Origin: Bacteroidales bacterium UBA3297
Lineage (GTDB): Bacteria; Bacteroidota; Bacteroidia; Bacteroidales; Paludibacteraceae
Direction: 5' to 3'
DNA length: 64,000 nt
Assembly: GCA_002362105.1 (NCBI GenBank)
Contig: DETD01000016.1
Span: forward strand, 71,069 to 135,068
Positions 1-8,015 of the stretch are shown piece by piece; position 1 is the first letter of the stretch; each line of letters starts with the position of its first letter. Under the pieces are notes generated by a model that saw only the letters and a program-made list of their open reading frames with translations, ran no database searches and had not been told where the DNA came from. Position numbers and translations under genes: made by a program.

Positions 1-24
1 CCGGTTCGATCCCGGGTCTGGGTA
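1..24 (+). tRNA. tRNA, 3' end only (identity unknown)
   Basis: The window opens inside a tRNA. Bases 5-11 (TTCGATC) form a canonical T loop, closed by a stem of bases 1-4 (CCGG, plus one base outside the window) and 12-16 (CCGGG). Bases 17-23 form the 3' acceptor strand and base 24 (A) the discriminator. CCA is not encoded, which is common in Bacteroidota. The anticodon lies outside the window, so the amino acid cannot be named. Confidence 0.75.
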
Positions 25-27
25 CTA

Positions 28-68
28 AAGCGGAATTTTCAGAGACTTCTGGAATTTCCGCTTTTTTT
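28..68 (+). terminator. Rho-independent terminator after the tRNA
   Basis: AAAGCGGAA (28-36) pairs with TTCCGCTTT (56-64) and is followed by a T run to base 68. It sits four bases after the tRNA and ends that transcript. Confidence 0.75.
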
Positions 69-152
69 GTGTGTTTCCCGTTAAAGTTAAAGTAGTGCGC
101 TTCTCCTTCTCGAGAGAGGGGGCGGAGGCTTTCTACGGTGTTAATTGTGTAT

Positions 153-668
153 ATGCAGTTTGTTTCCCATTATCAATCTCCTATTGGCCCTGTTACGCTG
201 GTTGCCGAAGGCGACGCTCTGGTGGGAGCCTGGTTCAATGACCAGCGGTTTTTTGGTAGTACGTTGACCCCTTCCGCTGTTGCAGGTGTTATGCCAGTCC
301 TTAACGATGCGGCTCGCTGGCTCGACGACTATTTCAAGGGAATGCGTCCGGAATATCTTCCGGCTCTTTCTTTAGCGGGTTCTGACTTCCGCCTGAGGGT
401 TTGGAGGCTCTTGGTGGAGATTCCCTATGGCCAGACGACCACCTATTGGGATTTGGGTGAGAAAGTGGCGCAGAACGCCGGAAAAAGGCGTATGTCGGCT
501 CAAGCGGTCGGTGGCGCTGTCGGACATAACCCCATCTGCATATTCGTGCCCTGTCACAGGGTGTTGGCGGCCAATGGTTCACTGGCGGGTTATGCGGGTG
601 GACTGGAACGTAAGGAGTTCCTGTTGCGCCTCGAGGGTATAAACATAAAGAGGGTGTACTGTCGTTAG
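153..668 (+). CDS. Methylated-DNA--protein-cysteine methyltransferase (Ogt/MGMT type)
   Basis: Suicide DNA-repair enzyme that moves alkyl groups from O6-alkylguanine to its own cysteine. The active-site motif PCHRV is present near residue 134, followed by the family's SLAGYAGGLERKEFLL region; an N-terminal beta-domain precedes it. About 171 residues, normal for an Ogt-type enzyme without an Ada domain. I chose the ATG at 153, where family similarity begins (QFVSHYQSPIGP); an in-frame ATG at 138 would add five residues. The stop codon lies inside the downstream terminator hairpin. The gene is single, between a tRNA and a convergent gene. Confidence 0.93.
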   Translation: MQFVSHYQSPIGPVTLVAEGDALVGAWFNDQRFFGSTLTPSAVAGVMPVLNDAARWLDDYFKGMRPEYLPALSLAGSDFRLRVWRLLVEIPYGQTTTYWDLGEKVAQNAGKRRMSAQAVGGAVGHNPICIFVPCHRVLAANGSLAGYAGGLERKEFLLRLEGINIKRVYCR

Positions 669-680
669 TACACCCTCTTT
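647..680. terminator. Bidirectional terminator between convergent genes
   Basis: AAAGAGGGTGTACT (647-660) and AGTACACCCTCTTT (667-680) form a perfect 14-bp stem with a 6-base loop. A-rich and T-rich flanks allow termination from both sides, serving the alkyltransferase (+) and the SRPBCC gene (-). Confidence 0.85.
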
Positions 681-703
681 CTATGCTTGTCTTGTTTACT
701 TTT

Positions 704-1168
704 TTATACGAGTTTTGCTCCTAGTCCCGAATAGTCTACTTTCGTCAGCATATCGGCTAGTTTCTCAATGCCGTCTTTTATCTTCGAACCAGCCATCATC
801 TTAATCATAAACGGAAGGTCTGCTTTCAGGGTTAGTTTAATGGCGCTTTCAGTTTCGCTGGTTTGCTTCATCTGAATCCAGAAGTTGAATTCGCAGGGAG
901 CTGGGTTCCCACCGAATTTTACAACTTTATTCTCTTCACGCTCAACAACAACAATGCCCATACGGCCTACCATTGGTGCCTCGAAGTATACCGAGTCTGT
1001 GTCGCATTCCATGGTTTCCAGCACTTTCAGCTTGTCGCCGTATTGTTCCTTCATGCCGACTGGAATCATGTTTTTCATCTTTGCGATATTGTTCAGATCC
1101 GACACCAGTTTGTAGATGTCTTCCGCTTTTGCGAATACTTTCTTGACGCTGCTTTCGTAGGTCTCCAT
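704..1168 (-). CDS. SRPBCC (START-like fold) family protein
   Basis: Small soluble protein of about 154 residues with the look of the SRPBCC/polyketide-cyclase fold: an early helix (VFAKAEDIYKLVSDLNNIAK), central strands and a long C-terminal helix (KIKDGIEKLADMLTKV). The ligand is unknown. I chose the start at METYESS (1168), preceded by GAGAGCAAGAA as a ribosome-binding region; an upstream ATG at 1207 would add 13 residues. It lies directly downstream of pyrE on the same strand with a gap of about 120 bases, an arrangement I recall from other Bacteroidales. No role in pyrimidine synthesis is shown. Confidence 0.75.
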   Translation of the reverse strand: METYESSVKKVFAKAEDIYKLVSDLNNIAKMKNMIPVGMKEQYGDKLKVLETMECDTDSVYFEAPMVGRMGIVVVEREENKVVKFGGNPAPCEFNFWIQMKQTSETESAIKLTLKADLPFMIKMMAGSKIKDGIEKLADMLTKVDYSGLGAKLV

Positions 1169-1291
1169 TTTCTTGCTCTCTATTAAGGTATTAAAGAAGA
1201 GACGCAAGCTAATTGTCTTTTATATGCCGACAATTGTTTTGCGTCTCTGGTTATTTTGTTATGGCATTATTGCCGTAAGCCCCTTGTCTGT

Positions 1292-1924
1292 TTACTTGCC
1301 CCAGGTTTCAGGGGTCTTTCTCCATTCAGAAAGGGTTGCTTTGTCGTCTTCGCTGATGAGCTCCTTCTTCAAGAGGTGTTCAAGCACAGCCTCGTAGTTC
1401 GAGAGGGTGGTGAGTTCGCACTTCTCTGCTTTGAACTGTTCTGCTGCAATTGGGAATCCGTAGGTGAAGATGGCAATCATACCAAGTACTTCGCAACCTG
1501 CCTTGCGGATGGCTTCAACGGCCTTCAAGCTGCTTTTACCTGTCGATACGAGGTCTTCAACCACCACCACTTTCTGAGCGTTCTTGAGGTCACCTTCAAT
1601 AAGGTTTTCCAAACCGTGGTCTTTCGGTGCCGAACGGACGTATACGAATGGCAGTCCAAGCTCGTCTGCTACCATTGCTCCCTGGGCGATAGCGCCTGTG
1701 GCAACACCGGCAATCACTTCAACATCTGGATATTTCTCGCGGATGATGCGGGCGATTTCAATCTTGATGAATGTGCGGATGTCGGGGTATGAAAGGGTTT
1801 TGCGGTTGTCGCAGTATATTGGAGACTTCCAACCAGAGGCCCATGTGAATGGGTTTTGTGGTTGTACTTTGATAGCCTTGATTTTAAGCAGGTTTTCTGC
1901 TACGAGATTCTCGAGTTTTTCCAT
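1292..1924 (-). CDS. pyrE: Orotate phosphoribosyltransferase
   Basis: Converts orotate and PRPP to orotidine 5'-phosphate in de novo pyrimidine synthesis; cytosolic. The PRPP-binding signature VVVVEDLVSTGKSS is clear near residues 117-130, and the N-terminal GWKSPIYCDNRKTLSYP is typical of PyrE. 210 residues from the ATG at 1924 match the family; an ATG at 1960 would add 12 residues with no family similarity. A TATCTTTG -7 box on the minus strand at 1958-1965 gives a short leader and supports the later start. Confidence 0.95.
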   Translation of the reverse strand: MEKLENLVAENLLKIKAIKVQPQNPFTWASGWKSPIYCDNRKTLSYPDIRTFIKIEIARIIREKYPDVEVIAGVATGAIAQGAMVADELGLPFVYVRSAPKDHGLENLIEGDLKNAQKVVVVEDLVSTGKSSLKAVEAIRKAGCEVLGMIAIFTYGFPIAAEQFKAEKCELTTLSNYEAVLEHLLKKELISEDDKATLSEWRKTPETWGK

Positions 1925-1957
1925 TGACTGATGTATTTTATATTCTTTTTCTTTCTC

Positions 1958-1965
1958 CAAAGATA
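1958..1965 (-). promoter_or_regulatory. Promoter -7 box of pyrE
   Basis: On the minus strand this reads TATCTTTG, matching the Bacteroidales TAnnTTTG consensus, about 35 bases before the pyrE start. No clear -33 box was found. Confidence 0.55.
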
Positions 1966-2023
1966 AATGAAAAAGGAATTATAAATGTAATTGTTGTTTA
2001 TTTTGTTTTATTGTTCTTCAACA

Positions 2024-2758
2024 TCATTTGACGTCCTCTTTCCTGCCCAGAAAGTACAGTATAACCGACATGATTATGAACAGCAAAATGATAGCCGGTA
2101 TGGCTGCCAATTGCAGTACGGCTAGCAGAACGACCGATGTGCCCAGCAAGATGAACTTTGGCTCGTTGCCTTTCCAGTGTAGGTGCTTGAACTTCAGCGA
2201 GAACATTGGCAGTTCGCAGATCATCAGATACGAGAAGATGGCCACATAGGCGAGTATCACGTATGGGTTCGATGCTATGTTGCGCAACCATTCCACATTG
2301 TATGTGCCGGCAATGTTTTCGTCGAATAGGGCGATAAGCGATGCGGTGAGCATGCTGACTGGCGGTGTTGGCAGTCCGATGAATGAACAGGTCTGGCGCT
2401 CGTCAAGGTTGAACTTTGCCAAACGCAGTGCGGCAAACGCACTCAGAATAAAGCAGAAGTAAGGGAGCACACTGTCTAGCCCGGCCCCTGTCACTTGCGA
2501 CATCCATGAATAGAGTATCATTCCTGGTGCCAGTCCGAAACTGATGTCGTCGGCCAGTGAGTCTAATTCTTTTCCGATTGGTGATGATACGTGTAGCAGG
2601 CGCGCTGCCATTCCGTCGAAGAAGTCGAATACCGATGCGGCGTAAATGGCCAGCGATGCGTAGAAGTATTGGTGGTTGAGTGCTAATACGCAGGCTACTG
2701 AACCTGAAATCAGGTTCAAACAGGTAATGGTGTTTGGAATATGCTTCTTTATACCCAT
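2024..2758 (-). CDS. pssA: CDP-diacylglycerol--serine O-phosphatidyltransferase
   Basis: Membrane enzyme making phosphatidylserine from CDP-diacylglycerol and L-serine. It carries the full CDP-alcohol phosphotransferase signature D-x2-DG-x2-AR-x8-G-x3-D-x3-D around residues 46-72 (DFFDGMAAR ... GKELDSLADD). Several hydrophobic segments make it polytopic, and the last (LAAIPAIILLFIIMSVILYF) is followed by a basic tail. About 244 residues, normal length. I chose the ATG at 2758; a GTG at 2764 is the alternative. It follows psd by about 20 bases and uses the product of cdsA further upstream. Confidence 0.95.
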   Translation of the reverse strand: MGIKKHIPNTITCLNLISGSVACVLALNHQYFYASLAIYAASVFDFFDGMAARLLHVSSPIGKELDSLADDISFGLAPGMILYSWMSQVTGAGLDSVLPYFCFILSAFAALRLAKFNLDERQTCSFIGLPTPPVSMLTASLIALFDENIAGTYNVEWLRNIASNPYVILAYVAIFSYLMICELPMFSLKFKHLHWKGNEPKFILLGTSVVLLAVLQLAAIPAIILLFIIMSVILYFLGRKEDVK

Positions 2759-2776
2759 ATTCACGAGAGTTTTTTC

Positions 2777-3451
2777 TTAATTTTCCTTTTTCTTCAATCT
2801 GGCAATCACGGTCTCGTTACCACGGACCGACTGTTTCAGATTAACAAGTATTTCGGCGTCGAGCGGAAGGAAGAGGTCGACGCGTGAGCCGAACTTGATG
2901 AAGCCTACCTGTTGGTTGATAGAGCAAGGCTCGCCTTCGCGCGCATAAGTGACGATGCGGCGTGCCAAAGCTCCGGCTATCTGTCTCATAAGCAGGCGGG
3001 TTTTGTCTGCAGTCTCAATTATTATGGTAGAACGTTCGTTCTCGTTGCTCGATTTTGGCAGGTTGGCACTCATAAAGTGTCCGTTGTTGTGCACATAGTA
3101 GGTTACTGTGCCATTTACTGGGTACCAGTTGGCGTGCACGTTGAAGACACTCATGAAAATAGATACCTGTATGCGTTTCTCATGCAGGCACTCGGTTTCT
3201 TCGGTCGGCTCTATTACGACTACGGTTCCGTCTGCCGGTGCTAGAATCATTCCCTCTTCGTAGCCTTCGAATACGCGTTTTGGGTTACGGAAAAAGTTGA
3301 TGAAGAACAGGTAGATACCGATACTGCCGGTAATAACCGACTTGTATACAATAGGAGATTCGCGGAAGAAATAATAGACGATAAGGTCGGCTATTATGAA
3401 TAGGATAGCCAATGTTATCAGTATGCCTTTACCTTCTTTGTTGATAGTCAT
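2777..3451 (-). CDS. psd: Phosphatidylserine decarboxylase proenzyme (short type)
   Basis: Decarboxylates phosphatidylserine to phosphatidylethanolamine. The FGSRVDLFLP stretch near residues 182-191 holds the Gly-Ser bond that is self-cleaved to form the pyruvoyl group. Two N-terminal hydrophobic segments anchor it (ILITLAILFIIADLIVYYFF, then a second near residues 39-51). 224 residues fit the short Psd class. ATG at 3451 is preceded by AAAAAAGG. The gene is transcribed with pssA, probably from a TAATTTTG box at 3477-3484, and its substrate is the pssA product. Confidence 0.95.
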   Translation of the reverse strand: MTINKEGKGILITLAILFIIADLIVYYFFRESPIVYKSVITGSIGIYLFFINFFRNPKRVFEGYEEGMILAPADGTVVVIEPTEETECLHEKRIQVSIFMSVFNVHANWYPVNGTVTYYVHNNGHFMSANLPKSSNENERSTIIIETADKTRLLMRQIAGALARRIVTYAREGEPCSINQQVGFIKFGSRVDLFLPLDAEILVNLKQSVRGNETVIARLKKKEN

Positions 3452-3476
3452 CCTTTTTTCTTTTGTTTTGCAATTG

Positions 3477-3484
3477 CAAAATTA
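3477..3484 (-). promoter_or_regulatory. Promoter -7 box for psd-pssA
   Basis: Minus-strand TAATTTTG about 26 bases before the psd ATG. It implies that psd-pssA has its own promoter in the 98-base gap behind cdsA, even if some readthrough also occurs. Confidence 0.5.
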
Positions 3485-3549
3485 ATAAAATGCTTTTATT
3501 TGTCGCTTATTTGAGTTCACTTATTCCGCAGTGGTGTTCCAAAACTCCT

Positions 3550-4374
3550 TTATGCGGCTTCGGTGCATAGCTTTATGGCTTCAAGTAAAGCGAGTGCGGC
3601 TGGTGCGCCTAAAAGGGCGCTGTCGAATCGGTCTAGCACTCCGCCATGGCCTGGCAGGAATACGCCCGAATCTTTTATGCCGAGGTAGCGTTTGAACAGC
3701 GACTCTACCAGGTCGCCCAGGGTGCCGATAACGAACGACACCACTGCATATACCATCCAAAGGGCAGTGCCCAGGTTGAGTGGATTGTTGCCTTCTGTTA
3801 TGAGGTGGGCTGCCAGTGCTCCTGCTATGAGGGCAAATGTCAAGCCTCCGCCAATTCCCTCCCATGTCTTCTTAGGAGAGATGCGTTCCGACATTTTGTG
3901 CTTGCCAAACAGCTTGCCCACACAATATGCGCCAGTGTCGCTTACCCACACAAAAATGTAGAAAGCCAGTAGGTAATAGTTGCCTAACTGCATAATCTGA
4001 CTCATGCAACAGAACGGAAGGGCCACATACATCAAGCCGCCAAACTCAAACGAAATGTTGTGCATGGGTTGCTCTTCTTTGCGGAACAACTCTGTGATGA
4101 GCAGAATCAGCCATATTGGAAGGAAGGCCCATAAACCGACGTTTACTGATGACATGCATGACAAAAATGCGGCCAAACCTCCAACAATTGAAAGCGGTAT
4201 CTGTGGCTTCACACCCTTAATCCTGCTGCTAAGTGTGTAAAATTCGCGCAAACCCAGTGCTAAGACTACTGAAAATACGCATGCGAATACGATTGGATTG
4301 TTGCAGACAATGGATGCTACCATTACGGCAACGTATATTGCGCCGAATAGGGCGCGCGTTACGAGGTTGTTCAC
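3550..4374 (-). CDS. cdsA: Phosphatidate cytidylyltransferase
   Basis: Makes CDP-diacylglycerol from phosphatidate and CTP, the precursor used by PssA downstream. The signature SLFKRYLGIKDSG followed by LPGHGGVLDRFD near the C-terminus is diagnostic, and SDTGAYCVGKLFGKHK is the upstream conserved block. About seven hydrophobic segments; 274 residues. The start appears to be GTG at 4374 (MNNLVTRALFGAIYV); I see no ATG in a better position. Together with psd and pssA it forms the CDP-DAG to PE pathway in order. Confidence 0.95.
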   Translation of the reverse strand: MNNLVTRALFGAIYVAVMVASIVCNNPIVFACVFSVVLALGLREFYTLSSRIKGVKPQIPLSIVGGLAAFLSCMSSVNVGLWAFLPIWLILLITELFRKEEQPMHNISFEFGGLMYVALPFCCMSQIMQLGNYYLLAFYIFVWVSDTGAYCVGKLFGKHKMSERISPKKTWEGIGGGLTFALIAGALAAHLITEGNNPLNLGTALWMVYAVVSFVIGTLGDLVESLFKRYLGIKDSGVFLPGHGGVLDRFDSALLGAPAALALLEAIKLCTEAA

Positions 4375-4495
4375 GGTGTTTTAGTGTCTTGTTACCTGTA
4401 TACTTTATACATTCGGCAAATATATTCATTTTTTCTTTTATTGGCAAATGGTTAACTTTGCCTATGGTTAGTATTTAAGTTTATTTAATTTTATA

Positions 4496-4897
4496 ATGAA
4501 GTATTTCGAAGGGGTTAGGGTTTATGCGGTGCCGGTTTATCCGTTTACCAGCAGACGCTGTGCCATTACCTGGCCGGGGGTCGGTATTTTCTGCAGCCCT
4601 TGCCTGGTCGACAATATCCCGTTGCTTCGTCATGAGTTCGGTCATGTGCTGCAACGCCGTTATTTCGGATGGTGGTTCTACTGGTTCCGTGTGGCTCCTG
4701 TCAGCTTCTTGAGCGCTGTTAGGGCGGCTTGCCGTTGGATGCGGCCGTTCTTCCATGCCGACACTTGGACCGAGTGGAGTGCTAACCGTTTGTCGTATGC
4801 CTATTTCCACCAGCCTGCCGATTGGTCCGACGTCCTTTTCCCGCGCAGGGTGAAGTTTAAAGAAAGGCGTTGGGCTACAAAATTTCCTTCTGCCTGA
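4496..4897 (+). CDS. Small HExxH-motif protein, putative metallopeptidase-like
   Basis: Unrecognised protein of 133 residues. The clearest feature is LLRHEFGHVLQRRYFGWW near residues 43-60: HEFGH matches the HExxH zinc-binding motif of gluzincin/metzincin-type metallopeptidases. A later WTEWSANRLSYAYF could supply a third ligand (Glu in EWSAN), as in gluzincins; this is inference. Aromatic and Arg-rich, no signal peptide, one weakly hydrophobic stretch. ATG at 4496 is preceded by AATTTTATA with no strong Shine-Dalgarno. The next gene starts 80 bases downstream on the same strand. Confidence 0.6.
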   Translation: MKYFEGVRVYAVPVYPFTSRRCAITWPGVGIFCSPCLVDNIPLLRHEFGHVLQRRYFGWWFYWFRVAPVSFLSAVRAACRWMRPFFHADTWTEWSANRLSYAYFHQPADWSDVLFPRRVKFKERRWATKFPSA

Positions 4898-4976
4898 TCT
4901 GTTTGCAATTTGGTTGCATCTTCCTTTCCATAATTTTGTTCGTGTAATAAGTGTGATTTAATAGAACGTCCCGATT

Positions 4977-7001
4977 ATGGAATACATGAAAAAATACTGG
5001 TTTATTGCCGTCTCGTTTGTGATGCTGGCCGTTGGCTTGCTCGACGAGTGGCATTTGGTCGAATTCGGCTGGAGCGGCTTTGTCCGTTTGGCCTGGTACC
5101 TGCTGGCTATCCTCCCTGTTGGCGTCCCTGTGGTGAAGGCTATGCTCGATGAATGGAGGCATGGCAGTGTCTTCAACGAATTCTTCCTGATGGTTTCGGC
5201 GGCTGTTGCTGCCTTTGTTATTGGAGAATATCCCGAGGGGCTTGCTGTAATTCTGTTTTACACTGTTGGCGAGAGGTTGCAGGATGCGGCAGTCGACAAG
5301 GCGCATGACGAAATTGAGTCGCTGCTCAATGTGTGCCCGTCTGTAGCGGTTGTCGTACGTGGAACTCTTACTGCCGAGGTCGATCCTGCTTCGGTCGCTG
5401 TTGGCGAAACGGTGCTCGTCAAGGCTGGGGTGAGGGTGCCTCTCGACGGTGTCTTGTTGTCTGAAAGGGGCAGTTTCGATACAAGTGCCATCACGGGCGA
5501 GAGTTCGCTACGTGTTGTTGAAAAAGATGGCTCCGTTTTAAGTGGTATGATTGCGGTTGGCGAAAGCGTACAAGTCAGGGTTACAAAGTCTTACGACGAC
5601 TCTACGATGAACCGTATTTTAGATATGGTAGCCACTGCGAACGAGAGAAAGTCGAGTTCCGAACTTTTTATTCGCCGCTTTGCGCGCCGCTATACGGCTG
5701 TTATTATAGGTCTGGTCGTGTTGGTCAATGTGGTGCCTCTGTTCCTTCATTTGGCGGGCGCTTTCGATGCGTATAGTTGGAAGGAATGGTTGGGCAAGTC
5801 GGCTGTGTTTATGGTCATTTCTTGTCCGTGTGCGTTGTTGGTCAGCATTCCGCTTGGCTATTTTGGCGGTATTGGGGCGGCGTCGCGTCATGGCATTCTG
5901 GTGAAGGGGGGCAATTACCTCGACGCTCTTTATAAGGTGAAGGCTGTTGCTTTCGATAAAACGGGTACGCTGACCGAGGGACAGTTCCGTGTGGTGGAGG
6001 TTTCCGCTGCTACTGGCTATACTGCCGACGCTTTGCTAAAGGTGTTGGCTTCGGTCGAGCAACTCAGTTCGCACCCTATGGCTAAGGCGGTTTGCCGGTA
6101 TGCTGCTGACAAAGGTGTTGTGTTGGCGGCTCCTGTGTCTGCTGTCGAGGTGCCTGGCCGTGGTTTGAAGGCTGAACTCGATGGTGCTGTGGTGTTGGCT
6201 GGTAACGATAAATTCCTGATAGAAAACGGTATAGCTGTTCCTAACGACTCTTCTGCCTCAAGCGGTGCGCTTGTCTATTGTGCCGTGGGGGAAACTTTTA
6301 TGGGGTGCGTCGTGCTCGCCGACCAGCCTAAGGACGGTGTAGGACAGATGGTTGCCGATTTACGGCAGGTGGGGGTTAACGAGGTGCACCTGCTTTCTGG
6401 CGACCGACAGACTCAGGTCGACCTGTTGGCTCGCGAGGTCGGTATTGGCTTTGCTTATGGCGACTTGCTCCCGCAAGACAAAGTCGACTATGTTGACAAA
6501 CTGCACAAGCGTATGCCGGTTGCTTTTGTTGGCGACGGTATTAACGACGCTCCAGTGCTGGCTTTGGCCGATGTGGGCATTGCCATGGGGGCTATGGGTA
6601 GCGATGTGGCTGTGGAAACTGCCGATGTCGTTATTGAAGACGATAAGCCTGAAAAGGTGGTTACGGCGCTGAAAATTGCCAGAAACACCCGCTCGGTTGT
6701 TTGGCAGAATGTGTCGATGGCTTTGGGCGTGAAGGTGTTGGTAATGGTTTTGGCTCTATTCGGTATCGCAAACATGTGGATGGGTGTTTTTGCCGATAGC
6801 GGGGTGGCACTGCTGGCGGTGTTGAACGCTATTCGCATCCAACGGCGTAACTTTGGCGGGGTGGCTCCTGTCGAAGGGTTGCATAAGCATTACCATGCGC
6901 ACGGGTGCTGTTGCTCGCACCACGGACATGGCGACGAATGCCATAACGATGATGGCTGCCACCACGGTCATTCGCACCACGACGGACACCATCACCATTA
7001 A
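4977..7001 (+). CDS. Heavy-metal-translocating P1B-type ATPase with His-rich C-terminus
   Basis: Inner-membrane pump driving metal export, most likely Zn2+/Cd2+ (ZntA/CadA type). Motifs in order: actuator TGES at 173-176, CPC metal site at 283-285, phosphorylation site DKTGTLT with Asp327, the SSHPMAKA HP motif, and the hinge GDGINDAP. About 674 residues. It lacks an N-terminal HMA/CxxC domain; instead the C-terminus (about residues 630-674) is a run rich in His and Cys, including CCCSHHGHG and SHHDGHHHH, a likely cytosolic metal sensor or buffer. A strong terminator follows. Zn/Cd rather than Cu is inferred from overall likeness. Confidence 0.92.
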   Translation: MEYMKKYWFIAVSFVMLAVGLLDEWHLVEFGWSGFVRLAWYLLAILPVGVPVVKAMLDEWRHGSVFNEFFLMVSAAVAAFVIGEYPEGLAVILFYTVGERLQDAAVDKAHDEIESLLNVCPSVAVVVRGTLTAEVDPASVAVGETVLVKAGVRVPLDGVLLSERGSFDTSAITGESSLRVVEKDGSVLSGMIAVGESVQVRVTKSYDDSTMNRILDMVATANERKSSSELFIRRFARRYTAVIIGLVVLVNVVPLFLHLAGAFDAYSWKEWLGKSAVFMVISCPCALLVSIPLGYFGGIGAASRHGILVKGGNYLDALYKVKAVAFDKTGTLTEGQFRVVEVSAATGYTADALLKVLASVEQLSSHPMAKAVCRYAADKGVVLAAPVSAVEVPGRGLKAELDGAVVLAGNDKFLIENGIAVPNDSSASSGALVYCAVGETFMGCVVLADQPKDGVGQMVADLRQVGVNEVHLLSGDRQTQVDLLAREVGIGFAYGDLLPQDKVDYVDKLHKRMPVAFVGDGINDAPVLALADVGIAMGAMGSDVAVETADVVIEDDKPEKVVTALKIARNTRSVVWQNVSMALGVKVLVMVLALFGIANMWMGVFADSGVALLAVLNAIRIQRRNFGGVAPVEGLHKHYHAHGCCCSHHGHGDECHNDDGCHHGHSHHDGHHHH

Positions 7002-7024
7002 ACTTATAACGACGCTGATTGTCG

Positions 7025-7071
7025 GGTGAAAGTTAGGGCTATTCGCCCTAACTTTCACCTCTCTTTTTTTT
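7025..7071 (+). terminator. Terminator of the metal ATPase gene
   Basis: A perfect 15-bp stem (GGTGAAAGTTAGGGC, 7025-7039, with its complement at 7045-7059) and a 5-base loop are followed by CTCTC and eight T residues. Confidence 0.9.
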
Positions 7072-7090
7072 GCTTAATCTAAGTTATTGC

Positions 7091-7098
7091 TAAATTTG
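7091..7098 (+). promoter_or_regulatory. Promoter -7 box directly before the TPM gene
   Basis: TAAATTTG matches the TAnnTTTG consensus; a TTG preceded by a T run at 7070-7072 sits 18 bases upstream as a -33 element. The ATG follows only five bases after the box, so the transcript should start at or next to the start codon (leaderless). Confidence 0.6.
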
Positions 7099-7103
7099 TA
7101 TCT

Positions 7104-7979
7104 ATGATTAAGAAATTGTTTGTCGCTGTCTTTTTGTCGGCTTTTTCATTTTTAGCCGTCAATGCTAAAGTCTATACAGTCGAAAGTCTTCCTGTAACAA
7201 CTTCAGGTGTAAAAAAGTTTGTCTGCAACCCCGACGGACTCTTGTCTCAGCAGGTGGTAGACGATATGTGCCGTATGTTGCAACAACTGGAAGACAGCAC
7301 CCGTGTGCAGGTGCTGGTTGTTGCGGTCGACAGTATCAGTCCACAAGACGATTACCGTTTTGCGGAAGATGTTGGTAATCATTACGGCGTTGGTAAAAAG
7401 AATATTAACAGTGGACTGGTCATTCTGCTGGCCCGCAGTATGGGGGCTGTCCGTTTTGTGACCGGTGAAGGACTTGAGGGCGATATGCCCGATGCTATCT
7501 GTAAGCGGATTATCGAACTGAATATGATTCCTTATTTCAAAAATAGGGATTGGGACGGTGGTATGAAGGCTGGCGTTGACACGGTATACGACCGGCTTAT
7601 GGGTATTAACACTTTCGATGGCTATGAAGAAGAATACGAGTGGGATACTACCTCTACGGTTATTCTGATTATTCTGTTCGGCTTCCCGCTTTTGTTGTTT
7701 ATCTACTCTATATGGCGTGAGGGCCGTTGCCCTTACTGTAAAAAGCGGATGACCAAACTGGGCGTTGACCGCTACCGCTCTGGCTATAAGGAAACCGTTG
7801 TTACCCACTACCTTTGTAAGAACTGCGGTAGAAGGCTCTCTCGGAAAAGCTATATCGACCATACTCCAAGTCGTTCAAGTGGCGGCGGTGGTTGGTCGTC
7901 GGGTGGCGGTAGCTTCGGTGGTGGCTCCAGCTTCGGTGGCGGTAGCTTCGGTGGTGGCGGTGCCGGTGGCCGTTTCTAA
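7104..7979 (+). CDS. TPM-domain (YgcG-type) exported membrane protein with zinc ribbon and Gly-rich tail
   Basis: Signal peptide (residues 1-21, MIKKLFVAVFLSAFSFLAVNA), then a TPM domain (about 35-165; GLLSQQVVDDMCRMLQQLED and SGLVILLARS), a membrane segment (about 185-203), a cytosolic four-cysteine ribbon (CPYC ... CKNC) and a C-terminal tail made almost only of Gly and Ser with GGGSF repeats. The order matches bacterial YgcG-like proteins; the molecular role is unsettled, with links to membrane stress and photosystem-repair homologues. The next gene encodes LemA, a frequent partner, 36 bases away. Probably leaderless. Confidence 0.85.
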   Translation: MIKKLFVAVFLSAFSFLAVNAKVYTVESLPVTTSGVKKFVCNPDGLLSQQVVDDMCRMLQQLEDSTRVQVLVVAVDSISPQDDYRFAEDVGNHYGVGKKNINSGLVILLARSMGAVRFVTGEGLEGDMPDAICKRIIELNMIPYFKNRDWDGGMKAGVDTVYDRLMGINTFDGYEEEYEWDTTSTVILIILFGFPLLLFIYSIWREGRCPYCKKRMTKLGVDRYRSGYKETVVTHYLCKNCGRRLSRKSYIDHTPSRSSGGGGWSSGGGSFGGGSSFGGGSFGGGGAGGRF

Positions 7980-8015
7980 TTTTTTATGCTGATTATTAAC
8001 TAAATATTAATTTAT

